DNA of 64,000 bases. Source: Lanius collurio (Eukaryota > Chordata > Aves > Passeriformes > Laniidae). A program made the position numbers and the translations under genes. Within the stretch, counting starts at the first letter, position 1. Each line of letters begins with the position of its first letter. Positions 38,759 through 52,441 of the stretch are shown piece by piece. The stretch spans positions 16,498,357 through 16,562,356 of the forward strand of contig JACBWW010000004.1 of NCBI GenBank assembly GCA_020086605.1. The letters run 5' to 3'. The notes under the pieces were generated by a model that did no database searches, was not told where the DNA came from, and worked only from the letters and a program-made list of their open reading frames with translations.

Positions 38759-41700
38759 GTAAGAAAGGAAAGGACAAATGGGAAGCATATTCAAATCCAA
38801 AAGAGGATGGGAAAGAATATGCAATACAGACCATTTCTCCCCCTGCTCAATACTTGTTTTGGTACATAACTAGGCAGCTTTTATGGTCATCTGGAAACAA
38901 TAATATAAGTTCATCGACTTCAGATCAACACAGAATTATGATTCTTTATTACCATTCCTCAGTGCCCAAACACTGTTATTCCCCTCTTAAGAGCCAAATC
39001 CTGACAGCATTTCTTCTGGGACATGCCTCTAGTCATTTGACTGGAACAATCAGCTTCTTGAAGGACACTAGAGGAAGTCCTTGCTTTTTCCTGATGAATA
39101 TTTGTAACAACCACTGAACAGTTCAGAAGGTACACAAAGGCAGCTATGACCAATATTGCTACAGCAGAAATATGCATCCCCATTATTAATGTTGGATGAC
39201 ATGAGCCACAAAGTTTGTTTTGATACCTTATTTCACTTAGTCAGTGAGGTGGTGTTCAGATTTTCATTCCCTTCTAAACTGGGAGAGTATAAAGATTAGG
39301 TTTTGTGACTACTAGAGAGCTCTTTGGGAAGCAGTTCTGTAATATTTGCAACCTGAAGAGATGCTGGCACTATTGGTGGTTTCAGAAGAAGGTCACTACT
39401 TGTAGCGCTCTTTTTTTCATCATTGTGAATATTTGAGAGCTTCTTAGCACTGATCCACTAAACTTATCTCTCTTCACCTTCTATTGCAAGCCCTTGGATG
39501 CTCCATGAAACCAATGTCCAGACTGTTTGCTCCACTGCACAGAAACACCATCATGCTGAGAGTCGTTTGGCAACACCTGCCAGTGATGACTCTGTTTTAT
39601 AACAGTCCATTAGCACAAGGTTCTTAATGAAAATGAAAGCTGTAATGAAGCCAAAAGGCAGCAGCAGTCACTAGTCTGGGGAGGGTAATTAAGCTAGAAG
39701 AGATGGAGAGACTGAAGAACCAAATTAACACACAGAAAAAGAAAAAAGAGACCTAGTAGTGCATTAACACTAATGCAGTTATGGAAAACCATCCAGTTTC
39801 CTTTACGAAAGCATTTTGTTTGCATTCAGTGGACTATTTTTTTATTGCTAGCTGATAAAAAAACAGCTTATTGCTCCCTCAGAGATACAGATGTCAACTA
39901 CAGCAAAACACACAGGATTTCAATGTGGAGCAGATGAAGAACTTCTGGAAAATGAAGGAAATCTATGTACTTTTATTGTGATAAATCTGAGCTTTGGAGA
40001 AAGGAAAAAAATTAAGTTATCCTTCTCTAGTTTCCATCTCATATTCAATAGGTGTGGAAGAGAAAGACTGGCTCCCCAGAATGGTTTACTACCAATAAAA
40101 TTGTCGAAAGTCAGTGGCTGACATATTTTCACTCACTAAAGTACTCTACAACCTGTTGCTATAGTTCTCATTGCTAAGATGTCCTCTCTTGCTACAGGAC
40201 CTAGAACACCTTTGTATGATTGAACAACACCCTTTCTACGTAATTCCTCTGAGACAACACCAGGATAATTCTTTCTTCTTCTGTGTATTTATACTCTGTG
40301 TTGGAGATGGCTTTCATATCTTGCCACTTTCTCAGCATGAAGACCTAGCATACATACAAGGCCTTTGTTCCCTCTTAATCAAGACATGCATAATCTTAAT
40401 TGTCAAGCCCTTTCAAAATACTTAAAAATTGCTTGACATGTCTCCACCTTACAGTATTTAAAGTCCTTAAAAGTTTAGTCTAGGTGCAGCTTTACAGGTC
40501 TCTTTACAGATGAATTATCCATCTGCCTACTGCTTTATGAAGGATGTCATGGCACTTATGCAACATTTGTGCTGTATTCTATCCACACTGACGACTGCAA
40601 TTCTTTCCATTCCACTCAAATCTACACATTTCATTAATATGTCATTTCTTCCCCTTTGTGATCACTAAGAAAAGCACTAGACAGAAATGGCAGTAACTTC
40701 CAATTTGTCTAGCCTTCTCAGTTCATGAAAATACTGTTGCATTTTGAATTACTAATTTATTTTACAAAACTCTTTCTATTAAAGCCAAATTTTAATTGTG
40801 GGGTTTTTTTAAAGTAGGGCTTTTTGTTAAATAACGCATTGAAGTCTAGATGTACCACAATCACTGTCTCCTTTTCATCCAATAATTTTGTAACTGAGTC
40901 CAAAAGTAATCAAATGTCTTTTATGGGTTTTGTTTATTAAATACCACTGATAATTTCTCATGTTTCTTTTACTCCATTTGGTTACAAATTCATTATTTTT
41001 AATATTTGTTTCCATTATTTTATTAGAGGCTGATGATGCTTTTAAGAAACAGACTGAAAGTTAATTCATGGAATTGGTTTGGGGAAGGCCTCAAATTAAG
41101 CCATGTACAGAATCTAACTGTTGAAAATCTGCCATAGTTTTTGATTCTCCTAAGAGTATAATATAAAGGACCAGAAGAAACATGAGCAGACAACAACTAG
41201 CGGTTATATTATGATAGGTATGCCATTGTAGTACAGTTAAGGCATACACACAATGTACCATGACTATTAGAAAAATCAAGAAAGGTTTAACAGCCTCACA
41301 GAACAAAAGACTGATGATCCCACTGCCTGTGGGTTTGGCTAATTTTTATGTATTTCATTATCATCGTATAAAGCACAAAGGACTTCAGGGTCTCACACAC
41401 TAGAAATAATAGCAGGAAAGATGTACTCAAACTTTTTCTTTGAAGTAATACCTGAAAGCTAGCAGGCAAAGAGTTAGAAAGGTGAAAATATGAATCCCCA
41501 ATGCTTTGTGATAGAGCTAGAGGAATTTTCGCTTTCCTTCTCTAAGCAGCCCACCATGCCAACATTTGACAGCAAGAGGTATCAGGAATGGATTAAATAA
41601 GAGACTTTGATACTCCTTGCCACGTCCCCAGGGTGCCAACTGCCCCAGACTTTTTTGTTTTGCCCCTGCTGAAAATTGAACATATGAACATTTCTAACCA

Positions 41701-43867
41701 CTTCCAGCAGTGGCACCAGCACAGAGCTCTGCCAGACAGCAGAACAGCCTCCTGCCTGCTTTGGCTTTCACACTGTACCCTGGAAATACTGGGGACCAAC
41801 AATCAAACCTTTTTAGGAGTGGACTGAGTAACTGGCTCTGTTTACAGCTGTTTATGTGGCATCCCAGCTGCCACCAAGCAAACACCTGAACCTAGGTAAT
41901 CACTGGCCTGTAACTAGAGACTGGCCATGTAATAAATATGCAGCTCAATAAAAAGACAGATAATCTTGTAATAAGAGACTCATGAATCAGTCTTGCTGTT
42001 CCAGTGTGTCCTTCCTTTCTTCAAAGCACTCTGTTAACCAAGTGAAATCTCTATGTACAATGAAAGTTAATCCCCCCATTTCCCAGCAAGCCAATGTCTC
42101 AAATGCAGTAGGGACTTTTTAATTAATATTACATGCCTGTGAAAGACTAGGAAAATACAACAGAAGCAAATTCTACATTGCCTAATAATAATATATCATT
42201 GCTTAGGCCAACATCTAAAAGGGATTTTGATGTGACTTGCTGTACCTAGTGTGTTCAGCTGAAAGCTTGCTCAGCTCAGCAGCTCTGTGCCAATAGGAAT
42301 TTGAGTCTCCAGGCTCTGTTCCCAGCATTAGTAGTTCACCCTATCTGTGGAAAATCAGGTAGCCTGTCCTTCACCATCTTCTGTTAAATGGAAAATACTA
42401 AGTGCTCTGAGTGACTACACAGTACCTCTTGTTCACAGCTCTACCAGTGTATCTTGTTTCTAGCTCTACTGTCCCAACAAACTCTGCTTGCTGAAGGTCC
42501 AGAGTGATGTGCACTAAATTAATGCTGAGTCTGAGCAGTGGGATGGCATCAGTGCCCTAGACCAGGGTACCAGAGGGACCCAGCTCTGCATGTCAAGTCA
42601 AAGCAAGGCAAAATCAGGGTTTGAGTGTAGAGTTGTGGGACAAAACAAAATAGCTCTACTACAGCTCCAAATCTAGTCACGCAGGCAGGGTACATAAGGA
42701 GAAGCTTTAAAATGTGTTTGGCATAGATGGAAAGATACTGACAGTAAGTCTGATAAAAATATACATGAAACAAAATAGATTTTTTAATCACAGCTATCCA
42801 TCAATACAAACAAGGTAAAGCAAACTGACACACTAAGAATAAAATCAGAATAAAATATACAAGAAAATAATGATCACCAGATAGAAAGAGATCAGAAGCT
42901 TAAGCAATCATCATTATGGAACTACTGACTGAGAATATTGAAATTCTCATGGAAAACTTTTATTTATAACTTCTATAAATTCATTTTCTACATGGTCAGA
43001 GCTCTGGGAACTCTGTTCCTGTCCCCAGGTGACCCATCAGCTAAACACACTCCAAGCAAAGGCAACAAATGCATTATAAGAGAGAAAGAGTAGTGTCAAA
43101 TGAATTATGTGAAGCATTAACAAAAAAATATCAGAGCACTTGAAAAGGCACGCAGCAATGCCCATGCAACAACTCCACTCAAATTCTTTGTGTGGACTTA
43201 ACAGGGTACAATCTCCTTGTTTCCACTTATACCTCATCTTACTGATGCCTGACTCTCAACTGACAGAAGGGCAGAACTGCTCCAACTCAGAACCAGAATA
43301 AAATAAGTAAAGTCAGGATATGCCTGATACTTATCACAGAAGCCATGACAACAAATATTAACTGGCTCTTTTTTGGTACATGGAACATAGAAGGGTAAAG
43401 ACCATACAGTCATAGCCACTGTTGTGACTGTGGTCCCTATGAACAGAGCTGAAAGATTTGAGTGAATGGAGGTAGCATTCACAGTGGTAAAAAACAAAAT
43501 GAGAGCAGTAGCACGGGTAGGACAAAAAAAAATCTCTGCCCTGGTCACTTCTCTGAAGAAGATTTCATACTAAGATAAAATAGGTTAGGTGTTTGTCAGT
43601 CACAGCTGCTGCTTGGGGAGCAGCCAGCAGTGACTTCCAAAAGCTGGAAACTGCAGAGGGGAGCAAGCAGCAAGTTCAGAGCTGAGATACAGCCCCAAGG
43701 GGGGAAGCCAGCACCCCCAGTATTAACTCGCCTGTCTCTGGCCTCAACTACCCTGTGTAGAAATAGAGTATATACTTCCTGTTGGAAAGAGGACATCTTT
43801 CCTTTCTGGCAAGTCTGTTCCTTTGAATAGTACAAGCTGCAACTAATTAATCTCAGGGACAGACAAT

Positions 43868-44078
43868 TTAGTAGGGCCTGTATTGACAGGCTAGGGAGTA
43901 ATGGTTTTAAACTAAAGGAGGGTAGATTTACTTTAGATATAAGGAAGAAAATTTTCACAATGAGGATGATGAAACACTGGAACAGGTTGCCCAGAAAGGT
44001 GGTGGATACCCCACCCCTGGAAACATTCAAGGTCAGGTTGAAGGAGGCTCTGAGCAACCTGACCTGGCTGAATATCTC
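43868..44078 (+). mobile_element. CR1 LINE 3' fragment
   Basis: A + strand CR1 piece: TTAGTAGGGCCTGT, then GGGAGTAATGGTTTTAAACT near 43896, AGGGTAGATTTAC, ATATAAGGAAGAAAATTTTC near 43937, GAAACACTGGAACAGGTTGC near 43971, CCTGGAAACATTCAAGGTCA near 44016, and CTCTGAGCAACCTGACCTGG near 44049. It is truncated at both ends: the 5' part is missing and the terminal 3' repeats are not visible. The long minus-strand open frame over 43596-44120 is an antisense artefact of this element and its flank. Confidence 0.92.
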
Positions 44079-47000
44079 CTGTTTTCCAGCACTATTTGCT
44101 TTCTCAATACCACAGCACAATTTCTCTCAGGATCTTCAGGCAGTCCTGCACTGTAAACCCATGCAGTGCCAGATTCAGAACAGGTGAATGACAGGGCTAA
44201 AGATGAACACAACTCTTTGCTTAGGGCTACTGCCCAAAGTCCAGGTTGTCATCAGGGGTGACTTTTGCCAGTCCCTGTAGAAGCACAAGCCAGTCTCCAG
44301 GCCAGTTTGCAGGTAAGGGACAGCATGACCCAGCATACAAACTGTGTTGCCCCTACAGAGTCTGATCATGCCTGTCCCATGGGGCAGTTTCTCTTCTCAT
44401 CCCAACAGGGGGCTGAGCCCCCCTTTTCTACCAGCATTGTGTCTGCCACACAGAGGGAGAAGTAATAGAGGGACAGAAATAACTCAAAACATCTTAAATC
44501 ATGTGTGACCACAGTGTGGGGCATAAGAACACTCTATCCTCTTCTTTTGTACTTACTACCCAAAAACCTAGTACACTTACAGAGTAATTAATTTAGTTTC
44601 ATGCAACATAAGACAAGAAACTTATCATCACCTCCATTTCACACATGGACAAGCTGAGGTTCACTGTGGGCAATCAGAACAGCCTGAAGCAAAATCAGAG
44701 CAACCAAGAACTGAACTGAGGACTCTAAATCTTGTGCCTTAACACTACCTTTCCTTTCTCAGCATGACCTCCTCCCAAGCTGAGATGCTACTTTTCCATA
44801 TTCAAGGGTATTACTTTCCTCCCTAGTGAGACCTGAAGGCTGAGCTGGCTTCTCTTCTTTCTCTTTGCTTAGAGAGAAGAAAAAAAAGAAACCACATCCA
44901 CAAACACACTCCAAAGGCAGTCTTATTTAATCCCAGTGTAATTCCCACTGCTCTGTCTTAATCCTTTCACCTGTGAGATAATTGCCAGCATTCTGGGAAG
45001 AACTCAATGCTAATCATAGACTTACATAAAAAGAGACAAAGAACTAGATAAAACAGTCCAAAGGAAATCACAAGGCCTGATTTAACCATGCACACACAGA
45101 CACCCTGCTGGACTAGCCACTTTCACAACAGATGAAAGGTCTACTAATGGGCCTGGAGGAGAAGGCCATAAAAAGCTATGTCAGTAAATAAACACTTTAG
45201 TCTTCTACTGCGCTGTGGAATGACATATCACAAAAATCAAACACCAAAACAAGCTACCAACAGTAATGTCTAGCTAACTAATATTCAGCAAAAAAGCAAT
45301 CTGTAGGGATATCTTTCCATCTTATTCTGTACAGAAGACCAATGCTTACAGCAGATTCCTCTTCCACCACTTTATCTGGAACACTCCTCCTAGACAAGTG
45401 TAAGTATGTTTCTACTACTCTTCCTTCTGCTCCCCCTTTCCACTGCTGATGCTCTACATCCATTCTTCTTTCTTTTCACTGAAAAAACATTTCCACTCCT
45501 TGAACAACTTAAGTTCCTTAGTTCTTTTCCACTTGTCCTTAAAATTCATGCCTTCGAAGAGAAACCCACATTGTCTCTGTGTGCTCAGATGCACTTTCCC
45601 AAGAAAATCCTTACCCAGCACATTCAGGGCACCTTTGCATTATGATAGGTTATTTCCTTCTGTGGAATTTTTTTACAGAGAATATGTGTTGTTTCCCTTT
45701 GTAAAATATGACTGCTGTTTCTGTGGTCATGTACATGTTTTTCAATAGATAAATACAGTTTTAATCTTCTTAGAGTATTGCTTTAGCAAGTGGAAGCTAA
45801 TTGGGAGAGTCAGTGGTAGAGCAGGCAAGTTTTTGGTGGTTTATAAAATAGATTGCACTGGTGCTTAGAGAAACAGAAATGGACAAGAGAACCCTGGCAT
45901 TTATTGTCTGTTCTCCTCCAGCTCTCTCCCTCTCTCTATGCTTCTACTCATTCAACTGTAAAACAAGGAAAACAAATAATTAACCTTCTTGCTGGATGGA
46001 TGTGAAGCAGAACGTTAATGCTTTGTACTCACTGTGTATTGTTTTCAGGACACGCTGTAAGTGTCAGTGCAGCAGCTCCTCATGCAGTGGTGAAGGGCTT
46101 TTGTCCCCTCTCCATTGCTGCAGAGGCACAAAGGCCCCGACAATTTGCAGGGAAAGTCAGCTGCAGAGCCAAGAACTCTCACTTCTGAGGCCTCTTCACT
46201 AAGCATGATGCTGTACAGGAATGTGCTCCAAATATTTATAAGACACTTGGCAGTTCAGGAGGTTGGTGGGTTGTCAACATGCTACATGTGCACTGACAAA
46301 CAATCAGCATGTAAAATAAGAATTTTTCATGAGATTCACAGACATATGGCTGGAAATATTAAAAGGGAAGAAAAGTAATCACTCATAAGAGTGGAGGTCA
46401 TAATTCAGTATCTCTTAAAATGAACTGCTGAGAAATGGCCAACTGGAAATCCCAGCAAATAGAGCTATAACAAGCTCAAGGCCAGAAAGAGGGGAATCAG
46501 TGTCTATCCATTGAACTCATCAATGTGAAAACTTTTAAAGGGGTTTCAAGCTCCAAAATCAGTCAGATGGGAGAAGAGTCAGAGACAAAATTATTTCTGA
46601 AATAAATTTATTTTCAGTTATTTTTGGAAGACAAAAAGGAGGGACGTTGGTACATTGGAAGGCTGACAAAAATCATTATTCTCTATAAATTGCTTTGACA
46701 TTGTATAGGCAGTGACCTTCACAGCACTACCGGTTTAATGGCATTTACTTCAGCAGCAGCTGATTTCACTATTAAACAGGGATGCATAGCACAAGATTAC
46801 ACAACTAAATCACTCTTGTAAATATTTAATATCATTGCCTTTCTTTTTTTTGCCTTTTAACAAATCACTATCAAAAGCAGAGCACACAGTAGAAAACACA
46901 TTTATTTATTCTATCCTGGAAAAAGCTTAGTGCTCATGCATTTTATCTATCTAGTTCTCCAAATGACTTTGACACTTGAAAGCCCTTGTGATCAAAACAG

Positions 47001-47223
47001 TCTGAAGGAAGGCAATTTTGCAACCATTTAAGAACTGATTTCATGCACTGATCAACATTTACCAAACTTGCCTGATGGAATAGCACAAACTTTAACCCAG
47101 CAGACTGATAGCAAACATCTGAAGGAGAAAATTAGTAAAAAACCTGCACTGGTTTAAATAAAAGTACCTTAGAAGACATAAAGAAAGCAAATCAGAGACT
47201 CTCTCTCCACTCTTCCCTGACAC

Positions 47224-47252
<29 letters not shown>
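47224..47252 (+). repeat. Poly(A)29 tract
   Basis: Twenty-nine uninterrupted A residues, the longest homopolymer in the window. An AATAAA lies about 60 bases upstream (47157-47162), so a retroposed transcript tail can be imagined, but the spacing is long and no coding sequence or target-site duplication is visible. Slippage is the simpler explanation. Confidence 0.95.
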
Positions 47253-47255
<3 letters not shown>

Positions 47256-47876
47256 GCATTTGGGAAATCAAAATCAAAAGGAACTCTCAGACTTCTGCCT
47301 GATAATACAGTAAGTGCATCCACCATATAATGGTTATTCCATGGTTCATTCAATTACGGACGTACAGTGCTGCATAGCAGGAAATTAATTGTCCACAGAT
47401 TTCTCTTAAAATACATCTGTTTTAATGATGGAGTCAATAGAGAGAATAAATAAAGCACAAGAACACAGCAAAGAAAAATTACTAATGTGTGTCTCTAGCA
47501 TCATATCTTAATATAAAACTGATTGATAAATTGAAATGCTGAGCCTGGAATTGAGTACTTTAAGCATAGCAAGTAGTTTCTAAAGAGAGCCCTACAACCT
47601 GAACATTCTGATTTTTTTTAACTTTAGGCAAAAATTTTTTCCACACTCTGGCACAAATGGTCTGTCACATTGTGGCAAAAAATGATATTCTGTTCAAACT
47701 GACAGTGATCAATGCCATGAAGTGTTCTTTGTAACAGTATTTTGTGAGACAAGTAACAAAAGTTGTTTCTTTTCAGCAGTTTAACAACAGGGGAAAGACA
47801 AATCAATGGATATTCAGGAACTGAACAAATTCTGTGGGAAAAATTATTCAGTAAACTGAGAGATAAAAAACACATG

Positions 47877-47904
47877 TAGAATGCAGCTTGTAGAATGCAG
47901 CTTG
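47877..47904 (+). repeat. 14-bp tandem duplication
   Basis: Two perfect adjacent copies of TAGAATGCAGCTTG. A recent small duplication or slippage event. Confidence 0.95.
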
Positions 47905-48017
47905 TACACATGCCTACAGACTTCTCTGAGACTGTCTGCAGAATAAGACCATCCAAAATAAATATGAAAATGGTCAGATAAATATATTATTTGGATGATG
48001 GAGTTGGCCAGTCCTGC

Positions 48018-48110
48018 CAGGCACTGGTGCCTGAAATGTGTGCGCCCTTCGTTGGAGCTGGGAAATGCAAATGCCCAGCGGTGCTAGGGCTGCCCTGGGT
48101 TTTATAAAAG
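48018..48110 (+). promoter_or_regulatory. Promoter-like module: palindrome, octamer, TATA
   Basis: In order on the + strand: a perfect inverted repeat CAGGCAC-TG-GTGCCTG (48018-48033), a perfect POU-type octamer ATGCAAAT (48065-48072), and a good TATA box TATAAAAG (48103-48110). The octamer ends 30 bases before the TATA box, a spacing like that in octamer-driven promoters such as immunoglobulin V and histone H2B genes. The surroundings hold more CpGs than the background. A start site would fall near 48135, but no convincing open frame follows (the one at 48175-48387 is unrecognised), so any product would be noncoding or distant. Each motif alone could be chance; the combination is suggestive only. 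Confidence 0.3.
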
Positions 48111-51100
48111 CTTGCAACATCTTTAATGCAGAGCTAAGCGAGAGCCTGTAATCCCTGCGCTGCGATGCAGCAATGTGCTCTTCCCTCACAGGACAAGCCA
48201 ACAGCTATGCAAGATCCTTTTATCAACATTCACAGGGCTGGAAAATAACTGTTCACAGTTTGATTCCCAACATTATCGAGTGAATCAAGAACTGCTCAGA
48301 AAACAGGCAGCTGAATACACATGTAAAAGACAAAGGTTCTTCAGTGATATTTATTCTAGCCAAGTTTTAATATTTCAAGGCTTATAGCAAGTAACTCTTT
48401 ACATAATCAAATGTAATTATCTGATCCCAGCTGGTGATCAGAACATTCATCATCAACCTGGTCATTATTAATATACCAGTAACTAGGGGAATAAAAGTGT
48501 ATGCTTCATAATGCTGGCTTAATACAATTCACTGTACCAAATACGACCCCAGCTCTGTCTAAAATACAATTATTTTAACATATTATACATTTTTGTTACC
48601 ACTACTAACAATGAAAAATCACAAAGATTATTATTTTAGAGCAAACACTGAATTTTTTAAAAGTCTTCAATAAAAAGAATTTGGTTAATTAAAAGGAATC
48701 ACATTTTGCTTTAGAAAGAATCTGACCCATAAGCGTTTCCCCAATCAAACTGTGATTTGAGAGAAAAGCTTGATTAAAATGCATGCAATTGACAGAATCA
48801 AATCATAAACACTTACCTACAAATATTACATACCATCTTCTTGCTCTACTGTAGGAGAGGAGGTGATTTCTCAGGCACCACTGTGTGGTACTGCTTGGCA
48901 AATGCTACTGACTTTTTAATGGTGACAACTGTGTACACAAATCCTAAAAGTACCAGTTCTGTTTAAAGCCCTTCCCTACAAAGCAGTGCTGGTAAAGAAC
49001 CATTTCTATTAAATGCTTTGCAGTGTTTAACAAGAGAAATAAGGCCATAATTTAGGGAGAATGATCCAAAATCCCTCAGGTTAGTGTTGGAACAGTTTTA
49101 GAGTCAGATTCTTCCCTGCACTATTTCTTTTACATCAGTGCATTTCCTCTGCTTCAGTATCAGGTGTACCTCAATAAAATGCTTTCAGAGCAGTGAAGAA
49201 TATGGCTCTTAATATCCTTGCAACAAACCTCTCAGTATAAAAAGCACATCTAGTATAAGACCAATATCTCACAGAAAATCCTTCTATAACAGAATTTTGG
49301 GACTTTATCCCTGCAGGTACACAACATATTCCCAAGTGCAAAACACCATTAATTTCTATAGGCTTCTCCAGCTGTTTAGGGAACGCAGTAGACTCAGCAC
49401 AGCAACTTGCAGGGTAGGTAATCAGGAACAAAAATTTCAAAACTAAAAAGCTTTCAAAACAAATGAATATGCCACAACCTGTGAGTGCTGCATTCACACC
49501 CGATTCCTTGCTCTCTGCAGTGGTATTTTCTATTATCTTCCCTTATTTCACAGCTTATCAGTACTGATTTCTATACATGCACTCAAAAATATGAAGGCTC
49601 TTGAAACAAATGAGGAAATGAAAACCGGCAAGAGAAGGAGCTCTACCTCCACGAAAGGGCGAGAAGGGCCAAATAAATGAAGGGTGCTGGGTGTCACAGG
49701 AAGATATGCTTTGCCCAAACCAGAATCAAAACCCACAATACTGATGTGGGGAAAATCACACACCATTAGACATGAGTTAATAACTGACACACATGATACT
49801 GAGTGCATTATATCAGACGATTTGAGGAAGCATGACCTTCTTCACAGTAATAGTTTTACAACCATTTGCATGGTGTGTTATTCCCTGATCTCTAGTCAAA
49901 ATATTTACCAGCTGGTAAAGCACAGCAAAAAGCTGCTGTTTGTAAGCTCTTATTTTTAATGTATAAGATCCAGCTTACACAGCACATATTTTCTAAACTG
50001 TTCAATACCATAATGTTATCTGTCTAGTCCACAGAAGGCCACAAGGAGCCTTAAAACAGGAAACTACCCTCTTTCACAGGGTTTCCTATTTTTGCAGGAC
50101 TGCCTGATGTGTGTGGCAGGGTCTATTTCAGTTCCTGATGGCATTATCATCACTTTGCTGCATTACCATAAAGCCTAGGAAATAAGCTATTACCCACCAC
50201 ACTCCTCCCAAACGTTATCACAGACAATCATTCGCTCACAAAACAGCATTAACTGTGAGAATTAGAGTCCATTTAAACTGCAGCTGTTCCTTCATTCCTA
50301 AATAGGTTCTTAGATCAAAACTTCTCCCTGACTGGTCTCATTACTGAATGTCCATTTCAACTGGAAGAAAAAGATCACTTCAAAAAATTTTATGTTTTAC
50401 AGATAACTCTCCTTCCCTGTAATATGACATCCAGGTAAGTAACATTAAAATGAAGAATTTTTGTACAAATATAGTGGATGTTTTACCTTTCATATTCATG
50501 AGTTGGAATTTTGCCTTCAAATCATCTCTGGCAAAAGAAATTAACATGTAATTTTGATTTTCTATTTCTAGTTTATCTCATTTTCAGAATCTCAAGCTTC
50601 AATTATTTAAGGGAAAGACGTTCTATTTATTTTTAGCAATAATACTAAATCTGCATTTGCTGTTAAATGCAAAACTTAAATCCTAGATTTAATATACATG
50701 CTGGTGTTCTTTTCAGCTATAAACCCATGCCCTAGAAGGGCCCAAACCAGCACAACTTTATATTCTGCTGTTATCAAAAAAAATACACAGCTTATTATGT
50801 GCCACTTCCCACTCTGCTCCTTTGTCTCTTTGTTACCATCCTCTGGAAGGGCTTCAATCTACAGAGGAAAAACACTTTCAAATCTAAACTGAAAAACCTG
50901 AATGTCAGGAAAATGCACAATGTCTCTTTAAGAGTCAACAGTAAATTAGCTTGCCCGTAACAGTGCAATAATTAGCAGTTAGTAGCTTATTAAAAGGATG
51001 GCAAAGGCCAAGCTGCCATCTGGGATCTCCAGTTTCTTGTGATTGTTATTATGTCAAGATGTGCAACTTGCATTAGCTTTCATGTCACTCTGCTTGCCCT

Positions 51101-52441
51101 TACTTTACATGTAAATTTTAATAAAAGATACAGCACTTTAAAAATCAGACATCCATCAAAAATGCTATTAGCCTGCCTTTTACAAAGCACGTGGCCTGTT
51201 TTGCTACCTCTGCATCTCTACACACCACTGAATGCCTCAAACTAAGAAAACAGAGGAAGCGGGGGGGGGAAAAAGCCTTTCAATTATATCAATTAAATAC
51301 CCTCTTTGGGCAGAGAGAAACCTGAGCTTCATTGAAAACAGAAGAGTACAATACGGCCTAGGACAACAATATTTTAGCTCCTGTTTACACACAACAAAAC
51401 CACAATGCTTTTAATGCTCAGAGGAATCATTCTTCTTAATAAAAATGAAAGCCAGTGAAGAATCAGCTGTTTATTCACACATCAGAAAGACAGTTTTGAA
51501 ACAAGGCAGAATGAAAAGACGTAAAAAAAAATTAATTATCTATAACCTAAAAAATACTTAACACATTATTAAATATCTTATGTATACACAATATTTGTAA
51601 AAACACATGCTCATAAGCACAAACAAAAATAATTTACAGAACTGTCCTATTTAATGTGTCATATGTTTGTGTTCACAAATGTATTACAAAGAAGAATAAT
51701 GTATAATAAGAATAATGCATAAAAAGAAGAATAAAATATCTATTCCTTTGCAGTAGCTGATATGGAACATTTAAGTGACTTAATTCCCCAAACTTTAGAA
51801 AATGTTATCACCACTGGAATATAAATAAATAGGATGAAGGCCTTGCAGAAATGCCACCCAATGCCTTACATTTGAAATTCATCAACTATCAATCACCACT
51901 AATTACACTTCAACAAATTACATAAAAATATTTCTTTTTTTCCTAAATAAAATATGAAACCAGCAGCAAAAATTCACTTAAAAAAAATTTATTCCAGAAG
52001 AATAGCATCTTCCTTCAAGGGGCTTTAATTCTATCAGAGGTTTTGCATATTTGGTATTTACTAACCATAAAATAAAATGCCTTTTTTTTTAATAGTCATT
52101 AAGAGTAAAGTTAAAACTGAAAGTTACCATCTTTATAGTAATGCAGGATTTTTTTCTCACCAAAGGAAAACAAACCCACCACCACACATATTTTAGAGTC
52201 CTTTCCTTAACACTGTTAATTGTAGAAACCAAAACCATACAATATTCACATTTCAAACCCAAATATTAAGATACTTTACAGAGCAAAGCAGAGCTTAAAA
52301 ACCACTGCCAAAGCTGGCAAGGCAAATGTAGTGTTGTTTTTCGCCTTGTATAATTAGACATTTAGAGAGCACAAAGAATTTAATTTGTTACTGATGTTTC
52401 ACTTCAACATTTGCATAAACTCTTGGCCATTCATATACAAC

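Larger units (their letters stand above)
35902..43867. other. Noncoding DNA with coding-like spots near 38 kb
   Basis: No supported gene. Around 38.0-39.1 kb, open frames are unusually dense on both strands (38098-38331 minus, 38297-38539 minus, 38698-39117 plus), and two of them look mildly coding-like; see the separate entries. Elsewhere the stretch is AT-rich, especially 40700-41040, with no repeat I can identify. Confidence 0.6.
44079..52441. other. Noncoding DNA, no gene seen
   Basis: No supported gene. Notable spots are an A29 run (47224-47252), a 14-base tandem duplication (47877-47904), an octamer/TATA module (48018-48110) and a possible micro-exon (50403-50434). The region 50900-52400 is very AT-rich, with many TAAT-type words, and could include conserved noncoding DNA, which cannot be judged without alignment. 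Confidence 0.6.

Noticed and set aside
43596..44120. 174-codon minus-strand open frame, the longest in the window by codons of real sequence
   Set aside because: Antisense of the CR1 fragment at 43868-44078 plus flank; CR1 antisense commonly stays open.
45160..45210. CCATAAAAAGC followed closely by AATAAAC, suggesting an LTR promoter/polyadenylation region
   Set aside because: No edges, repeats or CpG segment around it; both motifs are common in AT-rich DNA.
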